Shown: positions 9,101 through 15,415, numbered from the stretch's first letter. The stretch is 21,396 nt of DNA from Pedosphaera sp. (GCA_009691645.1 SIAT01000010.1:1-21396), one strand, 5' to 3'. Numbers and translations are program-made. The notes: generated by a model not told the origin, from the letters alone.

Positions 9101-10693
9101 GCCGCACTGCTCACCGTGCAGGACACGCTCGTGAACGGCCGTGCACTCGTGAAGTACGAGATCGCCAACGCGCCGACGAAAGAGTTCCAGCTCCGCATCC
9201 CAGCCGCCTTCAAGAATGTGGAGATCAACGGCGCGGACATCCGCCGCCGCGATCAGAAGGGCGACATCTGGAGCGTGGAATTGCAGAACAAGAAACGCGG
9301 CACCTACACGCTCACCATCACGTGGGAACAGCCGTTCGACGCCACCAAAGGCGAGACCCTCAAGGTGCTGCCCATCGTCGCACAGGGTGTGGACCCGAAG
9401 GTCGAGCGCGAGACCGGCGTGCTCATCTTCAACGCCCGCGCGCCGTTGCAGGTCGTCGAGGACAAAGCCAGCAGCGACCTCATCCGCATCGACCCGCGCG
9501 AAGTGCCCGACTGGGCCGGCGCGACCCCCGGCACCGCCGCGCTCTCCTACCGTTACCTGCGCCCGGGCTACGAGCTCAACGTGCGCGCCCGCCGGCACGA
9601 CGCCGCCGAGGTGCTGCAAGCGCTCGTGGACAGTTCCCGCCTCATCTCCGTCATCACCGAGGACGGCCAGATGATGACGCACATGACCCTCGCGGTGCGC
9701 AACAACGGCCGGCAATTCATCGAGATCTCCCTGCCCGACCGCCAGACCGATGTCTGGTCGGCCTTCGTCGCCGGCCAACCCGTGCGGCCCACCACGCGCG
9801 ACGGCAAGGTGCTGCTGCCGCTCGAGCGTTCCGGTGAGAACGCCACCATTCCCGTCGAGATCACGTTCATCGGCCGCGTGAAGTTCCCCGCGCGCAACGG
9901 CAAGGTCGCGCTCGCCGCGCCGACGCTGGATGTGCCGCTCAAGAATGCCCGCTGGGAACTCTTCCTGCCGCCCGGTTACGACTACGCGAAGTTCGAAGGC
10001 ACGATGACCCGCGAAGCGCGGGCCGCCGCGCAAACGGTCTGGATGTTCTCGGAGACCGAATACAAGCAGGTCGAATCCGCAAAGCGCGTCCAACGCGAAT
10101 CCGAAATCATCGCCTCGATCAGCAACGTTCAGGAGAACTTCAAGAGAGGGAATATCGAGGAAGCCAACAAGGCCCTCAGCCAGACCTACCGCGCGAACAA
10201 CGACCTCGGCCTCGGCAACAGCGAAGAGGTGAAGAAGCTCGAGAAGGACATCCGCCGCGCTCAAGCCAGGAACTTGATCGACGCGCAGAACACCTATTCG
10301 TACAACGTCCGCCAGCGCGACGCCGCTCAACAAGGCCAGCAGCAGACCGAGCAACTCGAACAGACGCTCTCCCGCGAGCAGGCCGCCGGCAAAGCGTTCG
10401 TGGTGTACGACGACGAGACCGCCGCGCAACAGCTCGCGATGGTGCAGAAAGCCCAGGAGGTCACCACCAGCAAAGTCTCGCCGCTCCACGTGAACCTGCC
10501 CCAGCGCGGTCTCCAGCTCGCCTTCGCGCAAGCGCTTCAAACCGAGACCGGCAAGGCGATGACCATCACCTTCACCGCCGACAATCTCGAGACGCCCGGC
10601 CTGTTCAACCGCCTTCTCTGGGTCGCGTTCGGTGTGGCCGCCCTCGCGTTCATGGTCGCGCTCGTCCGCCGGGCCGTGGCCAAGGACGCCTGA
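3167..10693 (+). CDS. Giant internally duplicated envelope protein with MORN-type repeats, multi-pass
   Basis: A 2508-residue protein of no named family. An N-terminal signal peptide (residues 1-28, ending PLRA before Q) leads into a large mostly beta-rich domain (about 30-860). Two membrane helices (866-887, 896-914), a low-complexity linker with a Gly-rich patch (about 1075-1090) and three more helices (1136-1157, 1169-1186, 1193-1208) follow. A second signal-like hydrophobic segment lies at 1239-1257. After it come MORN-type repeats (about 1308-1430), a second copy of the large domain (about 1440-2290), a Gln/Glu-rich coiled coil (about 2298-2420) and a final helix (about 2483-2501). The halves align in order, for example QGKLTNLTVALP with QGELRSARVRLP and EQGQMLTQ with EDGQMMTH. 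Positive charges after or between helices place both large domains in the periplasm. I chose the ATG at 3167 over a TTG at 3146 because the signal peptide starts there. It is divergent from the ECF sigma gene. Function unknown; a structural or sensory envelope role is inferred. Confidence 0.88.
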   Translation: MKQPHLIGHSILLSAAVALLALAAPLRAQVPPAPDASTNVAEVVTIHTVRFEGTLAESEARFATTLDVESTATRDRVLPLFSGNVAVIAAPGAFPEGLRLIRTGQEYHLVITKPGRYQAKFELAAKVTKTEPWRSVNFTAPAAAIASITAQAAGAMEVQLLSGTAQPGADKSIVRGFLGADRLVSLRWQSKAAEEARKALLIAETIASVHVTPSVVKYTTELRYEVVQGKLTNLTVALPATQAITKLQGEQIRDWRVKAENGRQTLTIDFIKPVEKSSVLVLFTEQAIEGATAAIVPPQPLETERENGTLTVTAEDVLVETDTATGLRQMNAAAGAVAAWQFFGRQNLALSLKLRKIDPVVNLADRVTVRLEEARLLVAHSLALNVEKAGIYSLEFAPQTNFVVASVTGEGIEDWKATGGKLTVNFARRLLGRRQIEVQMEQALKTFPESVPVTALRAAGAAKETAQIGAAGAAGIQLKTGVLTGAREVPVTALGLRTGETLAYTAEQPDWSLKLGAEKLPARVIAEVFNLVTIGDGLLGGSATIRYGILNQGVQEFKVRVPVAWKNVEFTGPNIRRKEAAVAGTNAVTADWTVSLQDKAWGGYTLVITYDAQFDPHKATLPIGGVHVLGVDREAGGVAVTSAANLELKQVKTDSLRRVDEAELSANDRALITRPVLLAYQYEGAKYDLAVAVTRFTELPVLAAVADRTQLTTVLTEQGQMLTQASFMLKNNDKQFQRFTLPSGANFWSAYVNNQPAKVEKEGDAYLVPLPRSANRNETIAVDLVYAQNTTSLARRGLAGFWPVKVALAAPTNDVPNTYNEWELYVPANQRLGAFDGNMIVARGTTYSWRDAWNECLAYYRRHAGAFIALLFVLIALSVVVYGIVTAVQRGWRAAAGVAVTALILFVLLGMLLPTINSKYATSKGADPSALTLHNLRGDDAESLAGERMETDRLQRFPQPNSPAADLPADKSVAALKKDDATRERGAHGPGSSTSGKKMPTQEMQATQPPQTPPPVMTATGMKGEALAKEKESLISGSGSILAGATTRRGLIPGNQPTGEVADGVLTTDGRKSIGGGGGFGFAGGGEGEGAAMTAGIRPIRVEIPRSGQRIVFTKALNVNREPLRIEALTMEVQKLNLLRALAQVAAFLAGLFVLWKQSHQKHRDTFRITFGLALVLGSIAYFLLSQRLLGDALIALPPLLVAALVIWQATRLITRLWRNRRKSPPAAPPSAEPPIVPATVALLFAFFSLAQSAVAQPATLPAVTRPIEVLILPEPPLEVPGGPRVIRELQLQDRNGTKFEINQETPYTGKVVGLFENKQRRFEAGYKDGKADGLETHWFDNGQKAREAGHKNGLAEGVTTLWFRNGQKSEEIGFLAGKRHGDSRAWHATGKPEREMTYLHGEPHGLARFWHANGKPAKEVLWHEGRQLSYELFDDRGVAISSVTNAVTLVAAVYTAAVREQVAEIEADLDFTALKPRQRFQLFGDDVAVESFTSTSKDAKLLREGSNLVLWLPEAGPAKVRVKFLARLLGDAAKRQLSFAIPPALTSTLAITINEPEAVVDLPTAVTFKTAPAAQQTRVDGTIGAADRLELAWTPRVKKADEIAATVFVQNAVLVSFEGGVIRSRATLDYQITQGELRSARVRLPAGQKLMRVEGDQVRTWRSVDEKGENILTVELAKGVPTAWRLQLELEQPLSAPPAAVKVAVPQALDVKRETGLIGIKMSDDLNFTADTTSDLQKVDTTEFTRAVALPDAAAANAWRFVKPNTALAGRVEAVQPQIEAVAHHHLRITTDELLIASQVDYTIKRVGVFTLRQLLPAAYRVERVTGAQIAQWIEKTEGTNRVLEVTLTERTIGHYPLRVDLSQLIKEVPKSVASAGAHPIGVQKLTGFVAVSAEEGVQVKTEAFDGLTEIPVSGLPAITIAPNAAPQMQSKTQIPIVLSAAGTLAFKFITAEPAPLPAWKLRVATERIDSWVRAEVAALLTVQDTLVNGRALVKYEIANAPTKEFQLRIPAAFKNVEINGADIRRRDQKGDIWSVELQNKKRGTYTLTITWEQPFDATKGETLKVLPIVAQGVDPKVERETGVLIFNARAPLQVVEDKASSDLIRIDPREVPDWAGATPGTAALSYRYLRPGYELNVRARRHDAAEVLQALVDSSRLISVITEDGQMMTHMTLAVRNNGRQFIEISLPDRQTDVWSAFVAGQPVRPTTRDGKVLLPLERSGENATIPVEITFIGRVKFPARNGKVALAAPTLDVPLKNARWELFLPPGYDYAKFEGTMTREARAAAQTVWMFSETEYKQVESAKRVQRESEIIASISNVQENFKRGNIEEANKALSQTYRANNDLGLGNSEEVKKLEKDIRRAQARNLIDAQNTYSYNVRQRDAAQQGQQQTEQLEQTLSREQAAGKAFVVYDDETAAQQLAMVQKAQEVTTSKVSPLHVNLPQRGLQLAFAQALQTETGKAMTITFTADNLETPGLFNRLLWVAFGVAALAFMVALVRRAVAKDA
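7124..7411 (+). repeat. Four tandem 24-codon MORN-type repeats inside the giant gene
   Basis: Four consecutive 24-residue units encode the pattern G-x-x-x-G-x-x-x-G-x-x-x-x-W/F-x-x-(N/T)-G. Their cores read YKDGKADGLETHWFDNG, HKNGLAEGVTTLWFRNG, FLAGKRHGDSRAWHATG and YLHGEPHGLARFWHANG. Degenerate flanking units lie on both sides (about 7087-7123 and 7412-7450). The pattern matches the MORN variant found in bacterial envelope and exported proteins. The block lies just after the internal signal-like segment, between the two duplicated halves, and has no counterpart in the first half. Confidence 0.8.
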
Positions 10694-10785
10694 ACCGCCG
10701 CGGGCAGCAGCATAACGCCAGCGCAATCCAGCGTAACGCGCGCGGCGCGAGGGCCGTCTCACATCTTGTCGCCGCGAGATGCGGC

Positions 10786-10814
10786 TTGATATTTACCGTG
10801 AAGCCCTCTAACTT
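10786..10814 (+). promoter_or_regulatory. Putative near-leaderless promoter of the first Sel1 gene
   Basis: TTGATA (10786-10791), a 17-bp spacer and TAACTT (10809-10814) lie just before the ATG at 10822, with 7 nt between the -10 hexamer and the start codon. No Shine-Dalgarno sequence is visible. The TTG that would give a longer reading frame is the -35 element itself, which supports the ATG as start. Confidence 0.4.
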
Positions 10815-10821
10815 TGACACC

Positions 10822-11502
10822 ATGAACAATCGCCGGTGCCATCACTGGATCGCCTTCGTCTTCATCCTCATCGCCACCATCGGCGCGCGTGCCGATGAAC
10901 TGGATTTTGGCACCGTCAAATCCATGGCCGATAAAGGCGACGTCAACGCCCAGCTCATCCTCGGCAACATGCACCTCGCCGGCCAAGGCACGCCGAAGAA
11001 CAGCGCCGAAGCCGTGAAATGGTTCCGCAAAGCCGCCGACCTGAATAACGCCCGCGCACAGTCCGCCCTCGGCAAGCTCTACGCCAAAGGTGAAGGCGTG
11101 GGCAAGGACGCCGCCGCCGCCACGAAGTGGCTCACCGCCGCCGCCGAACAGGGCCAGACCGATGCCCAAGCCCAGCTCGGCCTCGTTCTGCGCGACAGCG
11201 GCCTCGGCAATAAGAATTGGGTCGAAGCCTACAAATGGCTCAACCTCGCCGCGAGTTCCGGGGACAATGCCGCCGAACGCGCCCGCGACATCCTCGCCAA
11301 CAGCATGTCCAGCCAGCAAATCGCCGAGGCACAGCGGCTCTCTTCGGAATTCACGCCCAAGATCAAGCAGCCGAGCAAGAAAAAGGACGCGCCGAAGAAA
11401 GACGCTCCCAAGAGCGACAAGGCCAAGCCGACCTCTCCCAAGGTTCCCGGCGAATCTTCCACGACGAACGCCCCGGCCAAGCCGAGCGTTCCGAAGAAGT
11501 AA
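10822..11502 (+). CDS. Exported Sel1-repeat protein with Lys/Pro-rich tail
   Basis: A 226-residue protein. A signal peptide (residues 1-24, hydrophobic core IAFVFILIATI, ending GARA) is followed by three Sel1/TPR-like helical repeats at about 41-76, 77-112 and 113-149 (for example AVKWFRKAADLNNARAQSAL). A helical cap (150-178) precedes a highly basic Lys/Pro/Ser/Ala tail (about 180-226). Sel1 repeats are protein-interaction scaffolds, so a periplasmic adaptor role is likely, but the partner is unknown. The ATG at 10822 was chosen because the signal peptide begins there. The lipoprotein gene downstream starts 11 nt after this stop and is a paralogue, so the pair looks like one operon from a tandem duplication. 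Confidence 0.85.
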   Translation: MNNRRCHHWIAFVFILIATIGARADELDFGTVKSMADKGDVNAQLILGNMHLAGQGTPKNSAEAVKWFRKAADLNNARAQSALGKLYAKGEGVGKDAAAATKWLTAAAEQGQTDAQAQLGLVLRDSGLGNKNWVEAYKWLNLAASSGDNAAERARDILANSMSSQQIAEAQRLSSEFTPKIKQPSKKKDAPKKDAPKSDKAKPTSPKVPGESSTTNAPAKPSVPKK

Positions 11503-11513
11503 TTCCCCGGCCC

Positions 11514-12170
11514 TTGAAACGATTCCTCCCACTTCTGACCGCACTCGCGCTCCTCTTCGGCTGCGGGCCAAAGACCGAATTGGAACAGCTCCAGCGCCGC
11601 GCCGCAAAGGGTGACGCGCAGGCTCAGTTCGACTTGGGAGCCGCACACGCCAACATCGACCCTGCCGAAGCGGCGAAGTGGTTCAGCCAAGCCGCCGCGC
11701 GGGGCCACGTCGAAGCGCAGTTTTTCCTCGGGGACGCATTCGAGAAGGGGCTGGGTGTGAAGCAGGACTTCACCGAGGCCGCCGCGTGGTATCGCAAAGC
11801 CGCCGAGCAAGGTTCTCCCGCCGCGCAGATCAATCTCGGCACGCTCCACCTCGATGGCCACGGCGTAAAGCAGGATGTCGCCGAAGCCGCGCGCTGGTTC
11901 CGCCGCGCCGCCGGACAGGGCGACGTCGCCGCGCAATTCAACTGCGGCCTCGCCAATGCCGAGGGAAAAGGGGTGAGAACCAACAACGTGGAGGCGTACT
12001 TCTGGTTCACCCTCGCCAGCCGCCAAGGCCATCAAAACGCGGCCGGTGCGCGCGAGCAAATCTCGCAACTGATGTCGCCCGACCAGATTTTCGAGGCCAG
12101 CCAGCGCGCTCAAAAGTTCGCGGCCGTGAACGAGATCAAAACCAACGCCGTCCCCAAGAAGCGCCCGTGA
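11514..12170 (+). CDS. Sel1-repeat lipoprotein
   Basis: A 218-residue protein starting at a TTG 11 nt after the stop of the preceding Sel1 gene. It begins MKRFLPLLTALALLFGC, a short basic N-terminus plus a hydrophobic core and a lipobox (LFGC, lipidated Cys17), so it should be a membrane-anchored lipoprotein. At least four Sel1 repeats follow from about residue 34 to 180 (for example EAAAWYRKAAEQGSPAAQIN and EAARWFRRAAGQGDVAAQFN). A C-terminal cap (QLMSPDQIFEASQRAQKF) resembles that of its neighbour (NSMSSQQIAEAQRLSSEF). The frame stays open upstream to 11217 inside the previous gene, but the lipoprotein signal fixes the start at 11514. The role is probably scaffolding at the membrane; partners are unknown. 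Confidence 0.8.
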   Translation: MKRFLPLLTALALLFGCGPKTELEQLQRRAAKGDAQAQFDLGAAHANIDPAEAAKWFSQAAARGHVEAQFFLGDAFEKGLGVKQDFTEAAAWYRKAAEQGSPAAQINLGTLHLDGHGVKQDVAEAARWFRRAAGQGDVAAQFNCGLANAEGKGVRTNNVEAYFWFTLASRQGHQNAAGAREQISQLMSPDQIFEASQRAQKFAAVNEIKTNAVPKKRP

Positions 12171-12191
12171 CTGCGCCGCGGCAGAGGTTCG

Positions 12192-12220
12192 TTGACGCCC
12201 CTTTCCAGCGCCGATAACGT
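12192..12220 (+). promoter_or_regulatory. Putative near-leaderless promoter of nadA
   Basis: TTGACG (12192-12197), a 17-bp spacer and TAACGT (12215-12220) lie 7 nt before the nadA ATG at 12228. There is no ribosome binding site between them. The TTG that opens a longer frame is the -35 element, so the ATG is the better start. The geometry is the same as at the first Sel1 gene. Confidence 0.45.
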
Positions 12221-12227
12221 TTCTTGT

Positions 12228-13253
12228 ATGACTGATAGCACGGAGCTTCCGCTGGCCACCGGTGAACGCCTCCGCGTCCGCAAACCAATGCCGCCGGCGC
12301 AGGCGGGCGCGTTGTCCCGCGAGATTCTCGCGCTCAAGAAGAAGCTCAACGCCGTCATCCTCGCCCACAATTATCAGGTGGCGGAGATTCAGGACGTGGC
12401 CGATTACGTGGGCGATTCCCTCGGCCTCTCGCAGCAGGCCGCCAAGACGCCGGCCGACGTCATCGTCTTCTGCGGCGTTCATTTCATGGCCGAGACGGCG
12501 AAGATTCTCAACCCCGGCAAGATCGTCGTGCTGCCGGACAAGGACGCGGGCTGTTCGCTCGAGGAAAGTTGTCCCGCCGAGAAGCTCGCCGCATTGCAGG
12601 CCACGAACCCGAATTTCTACACCGTCACTTACATCAATTGCTCCGCCGCCGTGAAGGCGCTCTCGGACGTCATCTGCACCAGCGGCAACGCGGTGAAAAT
12701 CGTCAACGCCGTCCCGAAGGACAAAGACATCCTCTTCGTCCCCGACGAGAATCTCGGCTCGTGGGTGATTGAGCAGACCGGCCGCCCGATGACGCTCTGG
12801 AAAGGCAACTGTTACGCCCACGTCGAGTTCCAACAGGAGAACATCCTCCGCATCAAGCGCGCCTATCCCGAGGCCAAGCTCGTCGTCCATCCCGAGAGTC
12901 TGCGCGCGGTCCGCGCCCTCGCCGACATCGTCTGCTCGACGGAGAAGATGATCACCTACTGCAAGGAAAGTTCCGCGCGCCAGTTCGTCATCATCACCGA
13001 GGCCGGCATCATCCACCGGATGCAGAAGGAATGCCCCGACAAGGAATTCCTCTGCGCGCCCGTGTATGATGTGAACCGCATGCCCGGCGACCACTGCCGC
13101 TGCAACGAGTGCAAATTCATGAAGATGAACACGCTCGAAAAGCTCCGCGACTGCATGATGAATCTCTCTCCGCGCGTCGAAATCGACAAGGCGACGATCG
13201 ACCGCGCCCGCCAGCCTATCGAGCGGATGCTCGAGATTTCCGCCCGGCCGTGA
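12228..13253 (+). CDS. nadA: Quinolinate synthase (NadA)
   Basis: NadA condenses iminoaspartate with dihydroxyacetone phosphate to quinolinate in de novo NAD synthesis, using an oxygen-sensitive 4Fe-4S cluster. The protein has 341 residues, the usual size. Visible family motifs are ILAHNYQVAEIQDVADYVGDS (triose/iminoaspartate site), VFCGVHFMAETAKIL, the first cluster cysteine in DAGCSLEESC (C109), the second in WKGNCYAHVEF (C195), and a C-terminal CRCNEC cluster (C290, C292, C295) before MKMNTLEKL, which supplies the third ligand. The segment that is HPEC in many NadA proteins reads HPES here (S224). The ATG at 12228 follows a plausible promoter directly. No nadB or nadC is present in the window, so the gene stands alone between the Sel1 pair and a convergent nucleotidyltransferase. 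Confidence 0.97.
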   Translation: MTDSTELPLATGERLRVRKPMPPAQAGALSREILALKKKLNAVILAHNYQVAEIQDVADYVGDSLGLSQQAAKTPADVIVFCGVHFMAETAKILNPGKIVVLPDKDAGCSLEESCPAEKLAALQATNPNFYTVTYINCSAAVKALSDVICTSGNAVKIVNAVPKDKDILFVPDENLGSWVIEQTGRPMTLWKGNCYAHVEFQQENILRIKRAYPEAKLVVHPESLRAVRALADIVCSTEKMITYCKESSARQFVIITEAGIIHRMQKECPDKEFLCAPVYDVNRMPGDHCRCNECKFMKMNTLEKLRDCMMNLSPRVEIDKATIDRARQPIERMLEISARP

Positions 13254-13342
13254 GAGGTCGCGCAATTACGCGCTCCGTCCATCCGTTAACTTCTTTTTCG
13301 AAAACCGTCGGGGCTGTGACGCGTCTGGTTTTGGGACAGCGG

Positions 13343-14098
13343 CTAAACGCCCTGTTCCTTCTCCAGCGTCGCGAGCACCTCGGGATCGCGCACATCCACC
13401 CAGCGGCCCTCGATCTTCAGGCCGGCCAGCGGGTGATTCGTCTTGATGAGCGCGGCGATGGCGTCCGTCAGCTCGTACTCGCCGCGGGGCGATTTCTCCA
13501 ACTGCGCCGTGTGCGCGAAGAGCGACGGGCGAAAGATGTAGATGCCGGCGTTGTACCATGCCGTCTCGCCCGGTTTGAGCCAGCCTTGCTCGCGCAACTC
13601 ATCGAGTTGCTTGGGCGACGGCTTCTCGATGAGATGGCTCAACTCGAACTTGGCGTCGAAGAAGAACAGCCCACCCTTGGTCACGTCCTGACTACCGGTC
13701 ACCGTCACCACGCCGGAGAAGTGCCCCTCGTTGTAACGGTGGATCATCCGCACGTAGGTCTCCGGCTTCACGAGGATGTCGCCGTAGGTGAGAACAAAAG
13801 GTGACACACCAACAAACTCCTTCGCCAGTTCGGGCGCCTTGCCCGTGCCGTCCTGCACCACTTGGCGGCCGTACTGGATGTGAACGCCCCACTTGGAGCC
13901 GTCGCCGAAATGCTCCTCCACCACCTCCGCGCGCCAGCCGGTGACGATGAAGAACTCGCGGATGCCCGCGGCCTTGAGGCCCCCGATGATGTGCTCGAGA
14001 ATCGGTTTGCCGTGCACGCGAAGCATCGGCTTGGGGAGGTCCGCGGTGAGCTCGCGCATGCGCGTGCCCTTCCCTGCGGCGAGGATGACAGCTTTCAT
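13343..14098 (-). CDS. Sugar-phosphate nucleotidyltransferase (NTP-transferase family)
   Basis: A 251-residue enzyme of the NTP-transferase fold that would join a sugar-1-phosphate to a nucleotide to make an activated NDP-sugar for cell-envelope or polysaccharide synthesis. The N-terminal signature LAAGKGTRMRELT (residues 6-18) with PKPM (22-25) binds the NTP. The metal-binding aspartate lies in LTYGDI, and EKPS, YNAGIYIFRP and GRWVDVRDPE are further family motifs. The length and the absence of a C-terminal beta-helix argue against GlmU and against bifunctional enzymes. The sugar and base specificity cannot be read; thymidylyl-, uridylyl- or mannose-type transfer are all possible. The gene lies 90 bp downstream of the phosphoglycerate mutase gene on the same strand and converges with nadA. 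Confidence 0.88.
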   Translation of the reverse strand: MKAVILAAGKGTRMRELTADLPKPMLRVHGKPILEHIIGGLKAAGIREFFIVTGWRAEVVEEHFGDGSKWGVHIQYGRQVVQDGTGKAPELAKEFVGVSPFVLTYGDILVKPETYVRMIHRYNEGHFSGVVTVTGSQDVTKGGLFFFDAKFELSHLIEKPSPKQLDELREQGWLKPGETAWYNAGIYIFRPSLFAHTAQLEKSPRGEYELTDAIAALIKTNHPLAGLKIEGRWVDVRDPEVLATLEKEQGV

Positions 14099-14109
14099 TT
14101 TTTGTTAAC

Positions 14110-14182
14110 GCAAAGCCGCAAAGCCACGAAAGCGCCACGCACTAAAAACCTTCGCGGTTCCGTCGCTTCGCGTCCTTCGTGA
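14110..14182. repeat. Periodic, imperfectly palindromic intergenic repeat
   Basis: Between two minus-strand genes, the left arm (14110-14134) is built of about 8-bp units such as CGCAAAGC, CGCAAAGC and CACGAAAG. The right arm (14149-14182), read on the other strand, has similar units (ACGAAGG, ACGCGAAG, CCGCGAAGG). The arms can fold back on each other around an A-rich centre. This resembles short periodic intergenic repeats built on CGCAAAG/CTTTGCG units that I recall from environmental bacterial genomes. There is no U-tract, so it is not a standard terminator. Confidence 0.5.
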
Positions 14183-14188
14183 TCCTGT

Positions 14189-15415
14189 TCACGCGCCGAA
14201 CTTGTCGAACATCTTCCCGTTCGCCTGCATCAGGCGGATGAGATACTTGGCTTCGAAGATGCCGAGCGAGCCTTGGTTGGCGCCGGTCTCGGTGAAGCGA
14301 TCAAGCTTGTCCGAGCCGCTCACAGCCGAGTGCAGCAGCACCGGCTGCGGATGCCACGAGTGACCGCGCACGGCGCACGGCGTGGAGTGATCGCCAGTGA
14401 TGGCCAGCACGTCCGGCTTCTTCTCCAGCAAGATCGGCAGCGCAGCGTCGAAGTCCTGAATCGCTTTCACCTTCGCGTCGAAGTTGCCGTCCTCACCCGC
14501 CTTGTCGGTGTACTTGTAGTGGATGAAGAAAAAGTCGTAGTTGTCGTACTCGGCCTGATACCGCTCGAACTGCTCGGCGATGCTTTGCGGGCCTTCGATC
14601 TTCGTCATGCCGACGAGTTGCGCGAGCCCCTTGTACATCGGATAAACCGCGAGGGCCGCGGGGCGCATCGCGTAACGGTCCTCGAAAAGCGGGATAGACG
14701 GTTGATGCGCCACGCCGCGCATGAGGAAACCGTTGGCCGGTTGCCGGCCTTTGAGCAGCGGCAGCGCGGCCTTGTAAAAGTCCGCGATGAGCTTGGCCAT
14801 CTTCTTCTGCTTCGCGCTCTTGGCGTTGATCGGTTTCGCGGTGGCGATGGGCAGCCCCTCGCGGTTCGGATCGGTGTCAGTGAGCGGGCCTTCGAGACCT
14901 TTGCCGCGGAAGATGACGACGAAACGGTGTTCCTTGCCGGGCTTGATGAGGACTTCAACGTCGCCGATTTTCTTGATCTTGCTCGAGAGCACCGCGCACA
15001 ACTCCTCGCACGCCTCGGTGGCGATGCGGCCGGCGCGGCGATCGGTCACGATGCCCTTGTCGTTGAGCGTGCAGAAATTCGCGCGCGCGGCCACGTTGCC
15101 GGCCTTCAGCTCGATGCCAAGACCGAGCGCTTCGATCACGCCGCGGCCGACCTCGAACTCGAGCGGATCGTAACCGAAGAGCGCCAAGTGGCCGGGGCCG
15201 CTGCCGGGCGTGATGCCGGGCGCGACGGGCGTCATGCGGCCCTGCGCGCAGCCGTTCTTCACGAGCCGGTCGAGGTTGGGCGTCGCGGCCGCCTCGAGCG
15301 GGGTGAGGTTGCCCTGCGCGGGCGTGGCGATGTCGCCGAGGCCGTCGAGCACCACGAGGGCCATCTTGACGGGCGTCTTGACCAGCAGCTTTGCGTAAAG
15401 TGCGTCGAGGTTCAT
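14189..15415 (-). CDS. apgM: 2,3-bisphosphoglycerate-independent phosphoglycerate mutase, archaeal type
   Basis: A 408-residue enzyme interconverting 3- and 2-phosphoglycerate in glycolysis and gluconeogenesis, of the alkaline-phosphatase superfamily. The metal-binding aspartate is in VVLDGLGD (D24). The phosphorylated serine is in PGSGPGHLALFGYDP (S72), followed by GRGVIEALGLG. Late metal ligands are in HYKYTDKAGEDGNFDAK and ITGDHSTPCAVRGHSWHP. The size and motifs fit the archaeal/ApgM branch rather than the roughly 510-residue GpmI. The ATG at 15415 opens a short N-terminal helix before the fold. The 124-bp stretch upstream (15416-15539) shows no clear promoter or terminator, so read-through from the aminotransferase gene is possible. 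Confidence 0.94.
   Translation of the reverse strand: MNLDALYAKLLVKTPVKMALVVLDGLGDIATPAQGNLTPLEAAATPNLDRLVKNGCAQGRMTPVAPGITPGSGPGHLALFGYDPLEFEVGRGVIEALGLGIELKAGNVAARANFCTLNDKGIVTDRRAGRIATEACEELCAVLSSKIKKIGDVEVLIKPGKEHRFVVIFRGKGLEGPLTDTDPNREGLPIATAKPINAKSAKQKKMAKLIADFYKAALPLLKGRQPANGFLMRGVAHQPSIPLFEDRYAMRPAALAVYPMYKGLAQLVGMTKIEGPQSIAEQFERYQAEYDNYDFFFIHYKYTDKAGEDGNFDAKVKAIQDFDAALPILLEKKPDVLAITGDHSTPCAVRGHSWHPQPVLLHSAVSGSDKLDRFTETGANQGSLGIFEAKYLIRLMQANGKMFDKFGA

Noticed and set aside
7385..10762. A 1125-codon open frame on the minus strand opposite the giant gene
   Set aside because: It mirrors the codon bias of the real plus-strand gene: high GC at third positions removes stop codons from one antisense frame. 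The translation is an Arg/Gly/Asp/Leu/His-rich mix with no motifs, and the plus strand has signal peptide, helices and repeats.
10694..10785. CCAGCG and TAACGC short repeats after the giant gene
   Set aside because: Short GC-rich repeats expected by chance here; no stem followed by a T-tract, so no terminator called.
11229..13265. A 678-codon minus-strand open frame opposite the Sel1 genes and nadA
   Set aside because: It spans several real plus-strand genes, including the well-defined nadA, and shows no motifs of its own.
13295..13304. TTTTCGAAAA palindrome between the convergent nadA and nucleotidyltransferase genes
   Set aside because: A 10-bp AT-rich palindrome with no GC stem; too weak to call a bidirectional terminator.
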